From positions 1 through 64,000 of the forward strand of contig JBAXPV010000011.1 of the NCBI GenBank assembly GCA_037132075.1: a stretch of DNA of 64,000 nucleotides. The letters run 5' to 3'. The position numbers were made by a program, and so were the translations under genes. The notes under the pieces were generated by a model that did not search any database, was not told where the DNA came from, and worked only from the letters and a program-made list of their open reading frames with translations. This stretch comes from JBAXPV01 sp037132075 (GTDB lineage: Bacteria; Bacteroidota; Bacteroidia; Bacteroidales; CAIXZF01). Shown here piece after piece: positions 25,908 to 36,486 of the stretch. The stretch's first letter is position 1, and the number at the start of each line of letters is the position of its first letter.

Positions 25908-28900
25908 TTAGCGTAAAACGGTAAACGTCCCAACTTTCTGGAAGATCTGTTCGAAGGCGCAGGTGTTTGAATATTGGATGATGTAGACATATTCGCCACC
26001 GGCTACGTAATTCCCCTGGTATTTGCCATCCCATCCAGCGGCAAGATTCATCGTTTCGAAGAGCATTGCGCCCCAGCGGTTGAAAATCTGCATCTTAAAA
26101 TAGGTCACGTCAACACCTTTGGCGATGAAAAAGTCATTCTCTCCATCATTATTTGGACTGAAACAGTTCGGGATATAGAAAGTTGAGATGCCGGCTTTCC
26201 CGATCACCACAGTTGAATCTGTCAAAGTACAATGGCCTTTGGCAGCATCGAGATAATAGACTGCGGGCTCAGTGATCGTGATGACCTTCGTGTTTTCGCC
26301 ATTTGACCAGGTATAACTATCGGCTTCTATGCCTGCATCAATGCTTAAAAATTCATTTCCGCACAGGTTCATCAGTTCTGGCAACACCAGTTGCTGCATC
26401 TGGTCGACATGAACTGTATCAGAGGCTTTGCATTGATATTTGCTAACTTCAACCCAGAAGATCCCGTTTCGCGCCACATTGATGGCTTGTGTCAGATCGC
26501 CGGTATTCCATAAATAACTCATGCCAGGGTTTCCTGCATTCAGGACGATACTCCCACCAGGGCACAGCAGGGTGTCGGGACCGAGGTAAACGCTGAGGTT
26601 GGTCATGTCGATCGAGATGGTGTCATAGTTATAACAGGGTGAGATTCCAACTCTGACCCATACCTCCCCGGGCTGGCTTACGGTAATGCTTTGTGTGGTG
26701 TCGCCATTCGACCAGAGATAGTAATTTCCTGGATTCCCTGCATCCAGGTATAAGGTGTCATTGGTACAAAGATGGCGGTCGCCCAAAAGATTTACAACAG
26801 GTATTGCCATGGTATTTACCTGAACAGAGTCTTTCGAAGAACATCCCTGTTTCGTCACGGTCACATGAAACATGCCCGATTGTCCGACCTGGATTTGTTG
26901 TGTGTTTACGCCTGTGCTCCAGTGATATTGTGCTCCTGGATTCCCTGCATCCAAGGTGGTGAAGCTGCCCTCGCAGATGTCATGAGAAGGACCCAGTTCA
27001 ACCAAGGGAAGCGGGATGAAGTTTACATCGATACTGTCGTAAAGGGTACAGCTTCCTTTGGAAATCCCTACCCAATAAATTCCGCTTGTTGTGACGTTAA
27101 TGGAGGAATTTGTAGCACCTGTAGACCAGGCATGTTGAAAAGCAGGCTGGCCGGAGTTCAATGTGACACTTAGGCCTGTGCATAATGAGGTGTCATTACC
27201 CAGATCCGGATGGGGCATTATCGTGACCACAATGGTGTCTTTTGCGCTGCAAAGCCCATTGTTGACTGTGACCCAGTAAGTTCCTGGTGTATGGACCGTG
27301 ATCTGAGGGGTATTTGCCAGGGTCGACCATTGAATAAGTGTTCCGGGATTTCCGGCATCCAGCACCAGGCTGTCGATACCACACAAAAGAGTGTCGGGGC
27401 CAAGGTTGATGACAGGTGGTGCCAGTACAGTAATGTTTACAAAGCTGGTGTCGCTGATAAAACAGGAAGTAGAGTCGATGGCGATACAAAAAGCCTGGTA
27501 GGTTCCAGAGGTCTGATAAGTATGGCTGGGAGTTATCGCTGCTGAAGTTGGCGTCCCATCCCCGAAATCCCAAATGTATTGTAATGCATTGGTACTGTTG
27601 TTGTTGAAATGAGCAAGAAAGGGTGCGCAACCACTGCTGTTTCCATTTGCGGAAGCGAGGGCAGTAGGACCGGAAAGCTGAAAGTCGATCACGAAGATGG
27701 CAAGGTCCCAGCTGGTTGCGTTAAAGTCTCGCCAGGCATTGGGTGTGGTTGGAAAGGCAGAGCCACCACCTTCGCATACGGCTTCGTAAATTTTACCATT
27801 TTTATCGAAACGGCTCGTTCCGCCGTCAACATGTTCCCAGGTTGATGGTGATCCAAAATAGGTTGCATAGGTCAATGCCGCAGCGCCGGGTTCCAGGGCG
27901 ATAATATAAAAGTCGCTGCCGTCAGTAGTAGGTTGGACGGCGTTGGGGCTTACCGGACAAGTCGCAGTATTCCCCCATCCAGCTGCATAGATATGGTCAC
28001 AAACATCCACTAAAAATGCAGTAGGGGTGAGTTTTGAAGTGAGAATTCCGCTTCCGAAAGTAGTCGTGAAAATAACTTCACTCAGAGAATAATCCAGTTT
28101 GGCGATAAACTGGGGACTGTTGGCCACCCCATAACATCCTGATGTAATGGGAATAACGCCATCCGACTGACCATAAACAAAGACCTCATTCTGAGCATTC
28201 ATCTGGATGAAGAAACACTCATCAAAAACCGATGTTCCAAAAAAAGTGCTGGCAAAAAGGAACGTGAGGTCTTCCCCGAAAATGCAGATCCAGCCATCAT
28301 AAGTGCCTCCCTGGTACACGGTTTTATAGCTCCAGGGCATGGTTGGGAAGTTGGGACTCGTAGTTCCGCCTGTTACATAAACCTGGTTAATAGAATTTAA
28401 TTTCAGTCCATAAGCCGCGTCGCTGCCGCTACCTCCAATATAAGAAGACCAGACCAGGGACGTCAAAGTGCTGTTTAATTTAAAAACGACGCCATCCTGT
28501 GGCCCGCCATTGTATGAGTTGTCATAGACTCCAGGGCTGACCGGGAAGTTGAGAGAGCTTGTGAAGCTTGCTACACAAGGGTTTCCTGCTGTGTCAAGGA
28601 TGATTTCCCCACGATACGAATCCCCATAATTGACAGCCATTGTATTGCGACCGTCACTCAGAGAGCCCCCGATATATGTGGAGCCTAAAAGTGCGGTGGC
28701 GTCAACATTGAAATGGGCCACGAAAATATCGGCACCGCCGCCACCAAAACTTGGCTGAAAACATCCTGTCGTATGCGGAAAATCAGTAGATGAAGTGGAG
28801 CCATAGACAAACAATTCATTGTTTTTGTTGACAATCAGGCTATGGGCATAATCTGCGTTGTTTCCTCCCAGGTATGTAGCCCATATTTCGGTGGTTGCAG

Positions 28901-29852
28901 AAGGGTTTAGCTTGATGAGTCCCACATCATTATTGCCATGATAGCTTGTTTGAAAACTCCCAGTCGACACAGGCCAGCCCACGCCAAAACTGTTCCCGGC
29001 ACCATAGATGTTTCCAAGTGCGTCATATGTTGCAGAGTGGCCAAAAGTACTGGGTCCGACACTTCCGGCATAAGTAGCACCCACAACAACCGGGTCGATA
29101 ATGAGTGGAAGATCGTGGCGATATCCTTCAGGAAAAGAAAAGAAAACCTGGGTGCCGTCGATCACATAATCACATCTCACAAATAAAGTGTCGCGATTGT
29201 AGATTTGATATGCAAACGGACGTTGTTCCAGGATGTCGTCAACAGAAGTTTTGATGACCAGCTTCCCTTCAGTTAGAGCAAGTCCTTCAGCACCTTCATA
29301 TTGAAGTTTAATCAGGGATGGATCTGAGCCTGCTTTTACACGAAATTCATATTTTAAGTTCAGGCCGGCGTTACCGACAAAAAGATCGATACCAGGGTAT
29401 AATAAGGGGTAGGTGACAGCATGGAATAAGCCAACCTTTGATGACCATCGGCTTTGGTCGTTCCCAAGAAAATAATTGTAATATTCAGGGAATTTCTTTC
29501 CTCCAACAGGCTTCACCGCATCGTTACTTCCAAGGAAGTGTACCCTGAAAGCATGGCATTGAACCATATGATCCATTTCTTCGGTGGCATTAGAGTCGGG
29601 CTTGTGGCAGCAATTGAGAACTGCTTTGTTGAAAATTACATAAGAAAAAGCAGCCTTTTCCAGGAACATATTCCCCATCGGAATGTCGACTTTGTACAGT
29701 ACATGTTTATCCCATTGGGACTTATTTTCAATAAATCGTAACTCCTTTATTTTGATTTTATTTTCAATAACCGTAGGGTTTTCAGATCCTAAGACGGAAA
29801 TCGAATAGGATAAAACCAGGATTAAGAGAAACTGAGCGAAATAGTATTTCAT
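25908..29852 (-). CDS. Giant secreted protein: propeller-like N-terminus, PKD domain, six Ig-like repeats, T9SS type B signal
   Basis: 1314 aa from the Met at 29852 (next to the signal peptide 'KYYFAQFLLILVLSYSIS'); a Met ten codons upstream is in frame, but a minus-strand -7-like TACTTTTA at 29877-29870 favours the shorter form. Residues about 35-260 form the DUF7948-like module ('RFIENKSQW', 'EYYNYFLGNDQSRW', 'YPGIDLFVGNAGLNLKYEF'). About 260-730 carry SBBP-type propeller repeats ('WATYLGGNNADYAHSL', 'SSYIGGSGSDAAYG'). A PKD domain ('YIWDFGDGTPTS') follows, then six tandem repeats of about 67 aa with LGPDTLLC...LDAGNPG...WSTG...GxYWV. The end ('CFSPNNDGENDFF', 'IFNRWGAMLFET', 'GWDGKYQG') is the gliding-motility-associated type B T9SS domain. 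Confidence 0.88.
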   Translation of the reverse strand: MKYYFAQFLLILVLSYSISVLGSENPTVIENKIKIKELRFIENKSQWDKHVLYKVDIPMGNMFLEKAAFSYVIFNKAVLNCCHKPDSNATEEMDHMVQCHAFRVHFLGSNDAVKPVGGKKFPEYYNYFLGNDQSRWSSKVGLFHAVTYPLLYPGIDLFVGNAGLNLKYEFRVKAGSDPSLIKLQYEGAEGLALTEGKLVIKTSVDDILEQRPFAYQIYNRDTLFVRCDYVIDGTQVFFSFPEGYRHDLPLIIDPVVVGATYAGSVGPSTFGHSATYDALGNIYGAGNSFGVGWPVSTGSFQTSYHGNNDVGLIKLNPSATTEIWATYLGGNNADYAHSLIVNKNNELFVYGSTSSTDFPHTTGCFQPSFGGGGADIFVAHFNVDATALLGSTYIGGSLSDGRNTMAVNYGDSYRGEIILDTAGNPCVASFTSSLNFPVSPGVYDNSYNGGPQDGVVFKLNSTLTSLVWSSYIGGSGSDAAYGLKLNSINQVYVTGGTTSPNFPTMPWSYKTVYQGGTYDGWICIFGEDLTFLFASTFFGTSVFDECFFIQMNAQNEVFVYGQSDGVIPITSGCYGVANSPQFIAKLDYSLSEVIFTTTFGSGILTSKLTPTAFLVDVCDHIYAAGWGNTATCPVSPNAVQPTTDGSDFYIIALEPGAAALTYATYFGSPSTWEHVDGGTSRFDKNGKIYEAVCEGGGSAFPTTPNAWRDFNATSWDLAIFVIDFQLSGPTALASANGNSSGCAPFLAHFNNNSTNALQYIWDFGDGTPTSAAITPSHTYQTSGTYQAFCIAIDSTSCFISDTSFVNITVLAPPVINLGPDTLLCGIDSLVLDAGNPGTLIQWSTLANTPQITVHTPGTYWVTVNNGLCSAKDTIVVTIMPHPDLGNDTSLCTGLSVTLNSGQPAFQHAWSTGATNSSINVTTSGIYWVGISKGSCTLYDSIDVNFIPLPLVELGPSHDICEGSFTTLDAGNPGAQYHWSTGVNTQQIQVGQSGMFHVTVTKQGCSSKDSVQVNTMAIPVVNLLGDRHLCTNDTLYLDAGNPGNYYLWSNGDTTQSITVSQPGEVWVRVGISPCYNYDTISIDMTNLSVYLGPDTLLCPGGSIVLNAGNPGMSYLWNTGDLTQAINVARNGIFWVEVSKYQCKASDTVHVDQMQQLVLPELMNLCGNEFLSIDAGIEADSYTWSNGENTKVITITEPAVYYLDAAKGHCTLTDSTVVIGKAGISTFYIPNCFSPNNDGENDFFIAKGVDVTYFKMQIFNRWGAMLFETMNLAAGWDGKYQGNYVAGGEYVYIIQYSNTCAFEQIFQKVGTFTVLR

Positions 29853-29981
29853 TGGCCGGTAATAGTTCTTAAAAGTAGTCAAAAAGTCAATGCAAAGACA
29901 ACAAAAAGGCCATTGTTGTTGCCTGAATGCTTCAAATTCTTCAAAAATTTATTTCTGAGATCTTGAATATTTTCAGATCAT

Positions 29982-32900
29982 TTATTGAACGACTACCATT
30001 TTTCGCGTTCCTTTGAAAAACGCTGTACTCCCGTTTGATTCTAATTCATAATAATATACCCCAGGGCTCAGGCTTGTTGCAGTAATTTCTTCTGCATGAT
30101 AACCAGGTGATACCTTTGCCGTTTTATAAAATATACACTCACCTGTGATCGTAAATATTCTGAGTGATACCGTCGATTCTTCAGGAATATAAAAGGGAAA
30201 TGCGGTAATGCCTGTAAACGGATTGGGTACATTCTGTCCCAACCAGCTTTTGTCTTTTGAAATCAGGATTTCCGGGTATGTAATCTGAAGATTCCTTAGG
30301 CTATTTCCTTCAGAATCAGTGAACAAGGTGGCTGGTTCAAGTTCCAGATAGTTTTTTAGTATGGTCAATTGTTGGACGGTATGTGCAGCCAGGATTAAAA
30401 GCGTATCGTTGCTTTTCAATGTCCAGGGTACTATACTATACCAGGCTATGCGAACTTGGTCATCAAGAATATTGTAGACACAAGTTCCGGGATTTTTTAT
30501 TAGAATATTGGTGATGTCAATATATAAGGAATTAAAATGAATGACCATGGAAATTGAAGAAACAGAAATAGTCTGCTTCATGAAAATTGGGATTTCGATC
30601 GTGTTTTCAGTTCCTGTTTTCAAAGATCCTTCACAACGAAGAATCGCCGTGGATTCTTCTTTGGCCTGGGGTTGAAAACTCCCGTTTACATCGCCATAGC
30701 AAACTCCTTTTAGACCGATTAATTGGTTGTTGTTTAGGACTGTTAGGGTGTCACTGTTAAAAAGCCAGTCACCGGCCGGGAAAGAATTTATTATTTTAAC
30801 GAAGCGTCGTGCAATTAGCAAGGCATCTGTTGTATTGACGTACCCGGAATTGTCAACATCTGCCGCTTGTAATTTCATGCCTGACAAGGGAAATAGGCCG
30901 GTGAAATACTTCATGATGAAGAGTGCGTCTACAGAATTGTATCCCCCACTTATTTTTTCTGTCTGTGGTTTGACAATATAGTTCCCATTGGGAAGTGCAG
31001 GTAAAATAAAATTTCCATTGGTTGTGGTGGTATCCTGAAGGATTGTTGTATTTCCCTGTATGGCCTTAACAAAAATACCTGATATCGGGCTTGACATACC
31101 ATTAATATAAGTTACTGTCCCTTCGATTCCTCCACAGTTTCCAAAAGTGATGGATCCGTTAATAAACACCTTGCTGATATTCGTCTGACCGGCATGTGAA
31201 TAATAACAGGCTCCGGAAGATGAAAGATCCCAATTGAAATTACTGCTACCGGATGCTCCGCTAAAAACCAATTCTACCAGTTTTCCACTGGCAACAGTTA
31301 CCGGAGTCAATGAATGCCATGATATCAAAACTTTATTCCCAAGGCTTGTGATGTTTAATGTTCCCTGGCTAAGTGCCTGGTTCGGATTTGTAAAGTTCAC
31401 GTAGCTCAGTATTGTATGGTCATAGATCAGCGTTAGGAAAAGTGAATCAACAAAATTGAAATGATCTACATTGATTGGTACTGTAAAATTTCCTGCGCAT
31501 GAATTAAAAACAGGAACAGATGTTTTTAATGTAATATCGTTGTTGATTGACAGGAAAACAGAATCAACCGCAGTACAGGAATTGGCATCAGTTACTGTTA
31601 CTATATACCAGGATGATTGTGGTGGACTAACATTGATACTTTGTGTATTTGAACCGTTGCTCCAGGTATAGATGAAAGGCGGATTGTCAGATGTAACTGT
31701 TGCAATGAAAGTAGCAATATAACCGGAATCTATTGATTGAACTGGTTCTGCGTTAACTACAGGTGGTGGTACGATGTTCAGGTTCATATGGCTGGAGCTT
31801 CCTGACCCACAAACATTTACTCCTTTGACACTCAGCATACCCGAACTGGAATTCGGAGAGAAATTAAGGATGATGCTGTTGCTGTCGCTGCTCCCGCTTG
31901 TTCCGGGTGGAATCGTCCATTCATAGGATGTGGCCTGGCTCAAGGGAAGTGTTGTATAGGTCTTTGAGCTGGTTCCGGCGCAAACATCTCCTGGTTGACT
32001 AATAAATCCCGCAGGCTCTGGCATCAGATAAACTTTGATGGTCAAAAAAGCGGTGTCACTGACAATTGATGAAGTGGAGTCAATTGCAATGCATGAAACC
32101 TGATAAGTCCCGGGGGAAGTGTAGGTATGGCTTGGTATTTTTGTATGTGAGACAGGTGTTCCATCCCCGAAATCCCAGTTGTATCCGACAGCTAAAGTAC
32201 TTTCGTTGGTGAAATCAACCTGGAATGGGGCACAACCTTCAGTGCTCGCGGCTGTTCCAATACTTGCGTTTAAGCTGCATAATTGGAAATCGATCACAAA
32301 AACAGCCAGGTCCCAGGAAACTGCGTTGAAATCTCTCCAGGCATTTGGGGTTGTTGGAAAAGCAGTCCCACTTCCCTCACAAACGGCTTGATAGATTTTG
32401 CCATTTTTATCAAACCGACTCGTTCCGCCATCAACATGCTCCCAGTTACTCGGTGACCCATAAAATGTTGCATAAGCGAGGGCCGAAGCGTTTGGCTCGA
32501 GTGCGAATATATAAAAGTCACTGCCATCTGTTGTTGCCTGCACTGCATTTGGACTCACTGGGCAATTTGCGGTATTTCCCCATCCTGCCCCATAGATATG
32601 GCCACAATCATCAAGAAAGAAAGCAGAAGGAGATAGTTTTGCTGATAGGGTGCCACTTCCGATAGTTGTTGTGAAAATAACCTGGCTGAGGGAATAGTCA
32701 AGTTTGGCGATAAATTGCGGGCTGTTAGCATTTCCATAACAGCCAGGCGTTATCGATATCGTACTATCTGATTGACCGAAAATGTAAACTTCATTAGAGG
32801 AATTCGTCTGGATAAAGAATGATGCATCAAAAAGAGCGGTGCCAAAATAGGTACTTGATAACAACATGCTGAGATCATTATTTAAAATGCATATAAACCC

Positions 32901-34454
32901 ATCGTAGGTTCCACCCTGGTAATTTGTTTGATACGTAGAAACCGTAGTTGGAAAGTCTGTACTGTTTGTCCCCCCTGTAAGACAGACCTGGTTCACGTCA
33001 TTCACAGCAATTCCATAGATAGCTTCATTCCCGGTGCCCCCGATATAGGTAGACGATTCTAAATTTGTTAAAGTACTGTTTAGCTTACAGACAACACCAT
33101 CCTGGAGGCCATTGTAAGTGTTGTCATAAGCACCAATACTAGTAGGGAAATTTGAAGAGTTGGAGAAGCTTACTACATAGGGGTTTTGTGCAGAATCAAG
33201 GACCATTTCCCCCCGATAAGTATCCCCGTAGTTGATGTACATAGAATTTCGACCGTCACTACCCGAGCCTCCCAGATATGTAGAGCCAACAATTGCAGTG
33301 GCGTCGGTATTGAAATGAGTAACAAATATATCAGCAGCGCCTCCTCCGTATAATGATTGGTAACATCCTGCTGTGACAGGGAAGTTGGTTGATGATGTCG
33401 ATCCATAAATGAACAGCTCATTATTGTCATTGACGATCAGGCTATGTGCATAATCTGCACTGCTTCCACCCAGGAAAGTAGCCCATATTTCTGTCGTTGC
33501 CGTAGGGTTTAACTTGATGATTCCGCAGTCATTACTTCCGTGATAGCTTGTCTGAAAGCTCCCTGTTGAAGCAGGCCAGCCCGTGCCAAAACAGTTGCCG
33601 GCTGCGTAAATATTGCCGGCCGCGTCATACGTTGCTGAATGACCGTAGGTACTGTTGCTAACACTCCCTGCATAAGTGGCCCCAACCACGACAGGGTCTA
33701 TTACCAGCGGAAGATCCTTACGGTATCCATCAGGAAAAGCAAAGACAACTTTATTTTCTTTTATCTTGTAATAACAAGGGATTTCGATGGTATCATTGTT
33801 GAAAAGCTGGTAAGCATAAGGGCGCTGTTCAATGATGTTATCCACAGAAGTTTTGATGACCAGATTGCCTTCTGACAATGCGATGCCGTCTGTTCCTTCA
33901 TATTCAAGTCTGATCAGGAATGGGTCAGCCCCGGCATTGACAAGAAATTCATATTTCAGATTCAGTCCGTCATTCCCGACATTCAGGTCGATACCCTGAT
34001 AAAGGGAAGGGTAGGTGACTGAATGGAACAAACTGACCCCGGATGCCCAATGACTTTGGTCATTTCCGATAAAGTAATTGTAATACTCACTGAATTTTCT
34101 CCCACCAAATGGCTTCACTGCCTCATTACTTCCCATGAAATTTACACGAAACGCATGGCAGTTAATCATGTGATCCACTTCTTCTGCAGCACTGGCCTCA
34201 GGTTTGTGACAGCAATCAAGCTCAGCTTTATTGTAAACAATATAAGTAAAGGCTGATTTCTCAAGGAATAAATTGCCAATGGGCAAATCAACTTTATAAA
34301 GAACGCATGGATTCCATTGATTTTTGTTTTCAATAAAGTGCAGCGACGAAATTCTTGCCTCATTTTTATTTATTAGCGGGGAATTGGCAAGGCCTGTTAC
34401 ACAAATCGAAAATAAAAGGGAAAAGCTTAGGATTATGATTCGCCTGGATATCAT
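29982..34454 (-). CDS. Giant secreted protein: paralogous N-terminus, PKD, cohesin-like and dockerin-like regions, T9SS type A signal
   Basis: 1490 aa. Signal peptide at 1-23. The first 750 residues are clearly paralogous to the downstream gene ('LHFIENKNQWNPCVLYKVDLPIGN', 'EYYNYFIGNDQSHW', propeller repeats, then PKD 'YNWDFGDGTPVS'). After the PKD domain the two proteins diverge: here come two Ig/PKD-like segments, a cohesin-like beta domain (about 985-1115), a carboxypeptidase-regulatory-like segment, a dockerin-like stretch with 'NSVDALFIMKYFTG' and 'ADVDNSGYVNTTDALLIARRF' (about 1190-1230), a second cohesin-like domain, and a type A T9SS tail ('WLGQNVPNPFTG' ... 'SLSPGVYYYELES'). Probably a cell-surface or released adhesin/scaffold; no catalytic domain is visible. 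Confidence 0.86.
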   Translation of the reverse strand: MISRRIIILSFSLLFSICVTGLANSPLINKNEARISSLHFIENKNQWNPCVLYKVDLPIGNLFLEKSAFTYIVYNKAELDCCHKPEASAAEEVDHMINCHAFRVNFMGSNEAVKPFGGRKFSEYYNYFIGNDQSHWASGVSLFHSVTYPSLYQGIDLNVGNDGLNLKYEFLVNAGADPFLIRLEYEGTDGIALSEGNLVIKTSVDNIIEQRPYAYQLFNNDTIEIPCYYKIKENKVVFAFPDGYRKDLPLVIDPVVVGATYAGSVSNSTYGHSATYDAAGNIYAAGNCFGTGWPASTGSFQTSYHGSNDCGIIKLNPTATTEIWATFLGGSSADYAHSLIVNDNNELFIYGSTSSTNFPVTAGCYQSLYGGGAADIFVTHFNTDATAIVGSTYLGGSGSDGRNSMYINYGDTYRGEMVLDSAQNPYVVSFSNSSNFPTSIGAYDNTYNGLQDGVVCKLNSTLTNLESSTYIGGTGNEAIYGIAVNDVNQVCLTGGTNSTDFPTTVSTYQTNYQGGTYDGFICILNNDLSMLLSSTYFGTALFDASFFIQTNSSNEVYIFGQSDSTISITPGCYGNANSPQFIAKLDYSLSQVIFTTTIGSGTLSAKLSPSAFFLDDCGHIYGAGWGNTANCPVSPNAVQATTDGSDFYIFALEPNASALAYATFYGSPSNWEHVDGGTSRFDKNGKIYQAVCEGSGTAFPTTPNAWRDFNAVSWDLAVFVIDFQLCSLNASIGTAASTEGCAPFQVDFTNESTLAVGYNWDFGDGTPVSHTKIPSHTYTSPGTYQVSCIAIDSTSSIVSDTAFLTIKVYLMPEPAGFISQPGDVCAGTSSKTYTTLPLSQATSYEWTIPPGTSGSSDSNSIILNFSPNSSSGMLSVKGVNVCGSGSSSHMNLNIVPPPVVNAEPVQSIDSGYIATFIATVTSDNPPFIYTWSNGSNTQSINVSPPQSSWYIVTVTDANSCTAVDSVFLSINNDITLKTSVPVFNSCAGNFTVPINVDHFNFVDSLFLTLIYDHTILSYVNFTNPNQALSQGTLNITSLGNKVLISWHSLTPVTVASGKLVELVFSGASGSSNFNWDLSSSGACYYSHAGQTNISKVFINGSITFGNCGGIEGTVTYINGMSSPISGIFVKAIQGNTTILQDTTTTNGNFILPALPNGNYIVKPQTEKISGGYNSVDALFIMKYFTGLFPLSGMKLQAADVDNSGYVNTTDALLIARRFVKIINSFPAGDWLFNSDTLTVLNNNQLIGLKGVCYGDVNGSFQPQAKEESTAILRCEGSLKTGTENTIEIPIFMKQTISVSSISMVIHFNSLYIDITNILIKNPGTCVYNILDDQVRIAWYSIVPWTLKSNDTLLILAAHTVQQLTILKNYLELEPATLFTDSEGNSLRNLQITYPEILISKDKSWLGQNVPNPFTGITAFPFYIPEESTVSLRIFTITGECIFYKTAKVSPGYHAEEITATSLSPGVYYYELESNGSTAFFKGTRKMVVVQ

Positions 34455-34600
34455 ATGCAGAGAATTAGTTTTCGACGCGAGGATGTGAAGTTAAGACAAT
34501 AAAATACGTCCATGGGTGTCTGTTTGTGAATAATATTTTAATTCAATAGAGATTCAAAACATGGTTAGAGAATAGACACGAAAAATGCTTTTCTTTCTTA

Positions 34601-34634
34601 TATGTAAAATAAGCCTTAAAAATCACTACCTTTG
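34601..34634 (+). promoter_or_regulatory. Candidate typA promoter
   Basis: TACCTTTG at 34627-34634 is an exact -7 match, with TATG (34601-34604) as a weak -33, 22 bases apart. The start would be near 34641, leaving a leader of about 15 bases before the ATG at 34656. Confidence 0.5.
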
Positions 34635-34655
34635 CCGCCCATTTAAAAAAGCAGA

Positions 34656-36461
34656 ATGCATAACGAAAACATCAGGAATATTGCAATCATTGCCCACGTC
34701 GACCACGGGAAAACTACGCTGGTAGACAGAATTTTACATCAGGTTGAGATGTTCCGCGAAAATGAGACAGTAGGTGAATTAATCCTTGATAACAATGAAC
34801 TGGAACGCGAGCGTGGCATCACGATCCTTGCGAAAAATGTTAGTGTCAGGTATAAAGGTTGTAAAATAAATATCATTGATACCCCTGGTCACGCTGACTT
34901 TGGCGGAGAAGTGGAACGTGTACTCAACATGGCTGACGGTTGTTTGTTGGTCGTGGATGCCTTTGAAGGTCCAATGCCCCAAACACGTTTTGTCCTTCAA
35001 AAAGCAATTGACCTTGGCTTGAAACCGATTGTCGTCATCAATAAAGTTGACAAACCAAATTGTAACCCTGACCACACCCAGGAGGCCGTTTTTGACCTGA
35101 TGTTTAATCTCGATGCAACTGAAGAGCAGCTTGACTTTCCAACCATTTATGGTTCTTCAAAACAAGGCTGGATGTCAGATGACTGGAAGAAACCTGCGAC
35201 TGATGTTACCTTTCTGCTTGATACCATCATTAAAACTATTCCGCCGCCAAAGGTGAGTGAAGGCAGTCTTCAATTACAGATCACGTCGATAGACTATTCA
35301 TCTTATGTTGGCCGTATTGCTGTTGGCCGTATCCATCGTGGATCACTGAAAGCAGGTAATGCCATCACGCTGGTAAAAAGGGATGGCAGTAAGGTGAAAG
35401 CCGTTATCAAAGAAGCATATTTGTTTGAAGGTTTAGGAAAAGAAAAAACCAAATTGGAAATTGAAGCCGGAGAGATCTGTGCTATCGTTGGTTTAGAAGA
35501 TTTCGACATCGGGGATACTATTGCTGACAGCGAAAATCCTGAAGGATTGATTCCAATTAAAGTTGACGAGCCTACCATGAGTATGCTTTTCACTATCAAT
35601 AATTCGCCATTTTTTGGAAAAGAAGGTAAGTTTGTGACTTCTCGTCACTTACGTGACAGGCTCTTTCTCGAAATTGAGAAAAACCTTGCCTTAAAGGTCA
35701 TGGAGACTGACTCGCCTGATACTTATATCGTTCATGGCAGGGGTATTTTGCATCTTTCCATTTTGGTAGAGACCATGCGTCGCGAAGGTTTTGAATTCCA
35801 ACTTGGACAACCACAGGTCATCCTCAAGGAAATAGACGGAAAGGTACATGAGCCAATGGAAGCCATGACGATTCATGTTGATGAGGCTTTTGCCGGTAAA
35901 GTAATCGATATCGTCACCAGCCGGAAAGGTGAGATTGTTGATATTCAGATGAAAGGTGATCGTATTGTTCAGGAATACAATCTCCCTGCCCGTTCTTTAA
36001 TTGGATTGAGAAACCTTATTCTTACCAGTACCGAAGGTGAGGCAATTATTGCACACCGATTTAAAGGATACGAAGAGTGGAAAGGAGATTTTACACCCAG
36101 AAGAAACGGCGCTCTTATTGCTATGGAAACCGGTCCTTCTGTTGCCTATTCCATTGACAAACTGCAGGATCGTGGCACATTCTTTATTGAGGCTGGCGAA
36201 GATGTATACAATGGACAGGTGATCGGTGAGAATGTCAGGCAGGATGATCTTTGTATCAATGTTTGTAGGAAGAAACAGCTTTCCAATATGCGTGCATCAG
36301 GGACGGATGAGAAGATGATCATTCATCCGCCACTTAAATTCTCTTTAGAGGAGGCGATGGAATATATCAGGGGTGATGAATACGTAGAAATTACGCCTAA
36401 ATCAATTCGTGTCAGGAAGATTCTTCTGGATGAACTCGAGCGGAAACGTCAACGGAAATAA
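34656..36461 (+). CDS. typA: Translational GTPase TypA/BipA
   Basis: 601 aa, normal length. G1 '[15 protein letters not shown]' (residues 11-25), the switch I region '[12 protein letters not shown]', G3 '[16 protein letters not shown]', G4 'NKVDKPN' and G5 'GSSKQGW' are intact. They are followed by EF-G-like domains and the BipA-specific C-terminal domain ('[17 protein letters not shown]', '[17 protein letters not shown]'). It binds ribosomes and aids 50S assembly and growth under stress or cold. Single gene, converging with an outer-membrane protein gene after 25 bp. Confidence 0.97.
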   Translation: MHNENIRNIAIIAHVDHGKTTLVDRILHQVEMFRENETVGELILDNNELERERGITILAKNVSVRYKGCKINIIDTPGHADFGGEVERVLNMADGCLLVVDAFEGPMPQTRFVLQKAIDLGLKPIVVINKVDKPNCNPDHTQEAVFDLMFNLDATEEQLDFPTIYGSSKQGWMSDDWKKPATDVTFLLDTIIKTIPPPKVSEGSLQLQITSIDYSSYVGRIAVGRIHRGSLKAGNAITLVKRDGSKVKAVIKEAYLFEGLGKEKTKLEIEAGEICAIVGLEDFDIGDTIADSENPEGLIPIKVDEPTMSMLFTINNSPFFGKEGKFVTSRHLRDRLFLEIEKNLALKVMETDSPDTYIVHGRGILHLSILVETMRREGFEFQLGQPQVILKEIDGKVHEPMEAMTIHVDEAFAGKVIDIVTSRKGEIVDIQMKGDRIVQEYNLPARSLIGLRNLILTSTEGEAIIAHRFKGYEEWKGDFTPRRNGALIAMETGPSVAYSIDKLQDRGTFFIEAGEDVYNGQVIGENVRQDDLCINVCRKKQLSNMRASGTDEKMIIHPPLKFSLEEAMEYIRGDEYVEITPKSIRVRKILLDELERKRQRK

Positions 36462-36486
36462 AATCTGAAGCAGGACGCTTAAGGGA

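Noticed and set aside
26200..27450. CRISPR-like periodic repeats
   Set aside because: The period of about 200 bp follows protein repeats of about 67 residues; no short identical repeats with spacers exist and no cas genes are present.
27196..27630. 144-aa minus-strand frame overlapping the type B T9SS protein
   Set aside because: Lies in another frame of the repeat array; composition (His/Gln/Cys-rich) and overlap show that it is a shadow.
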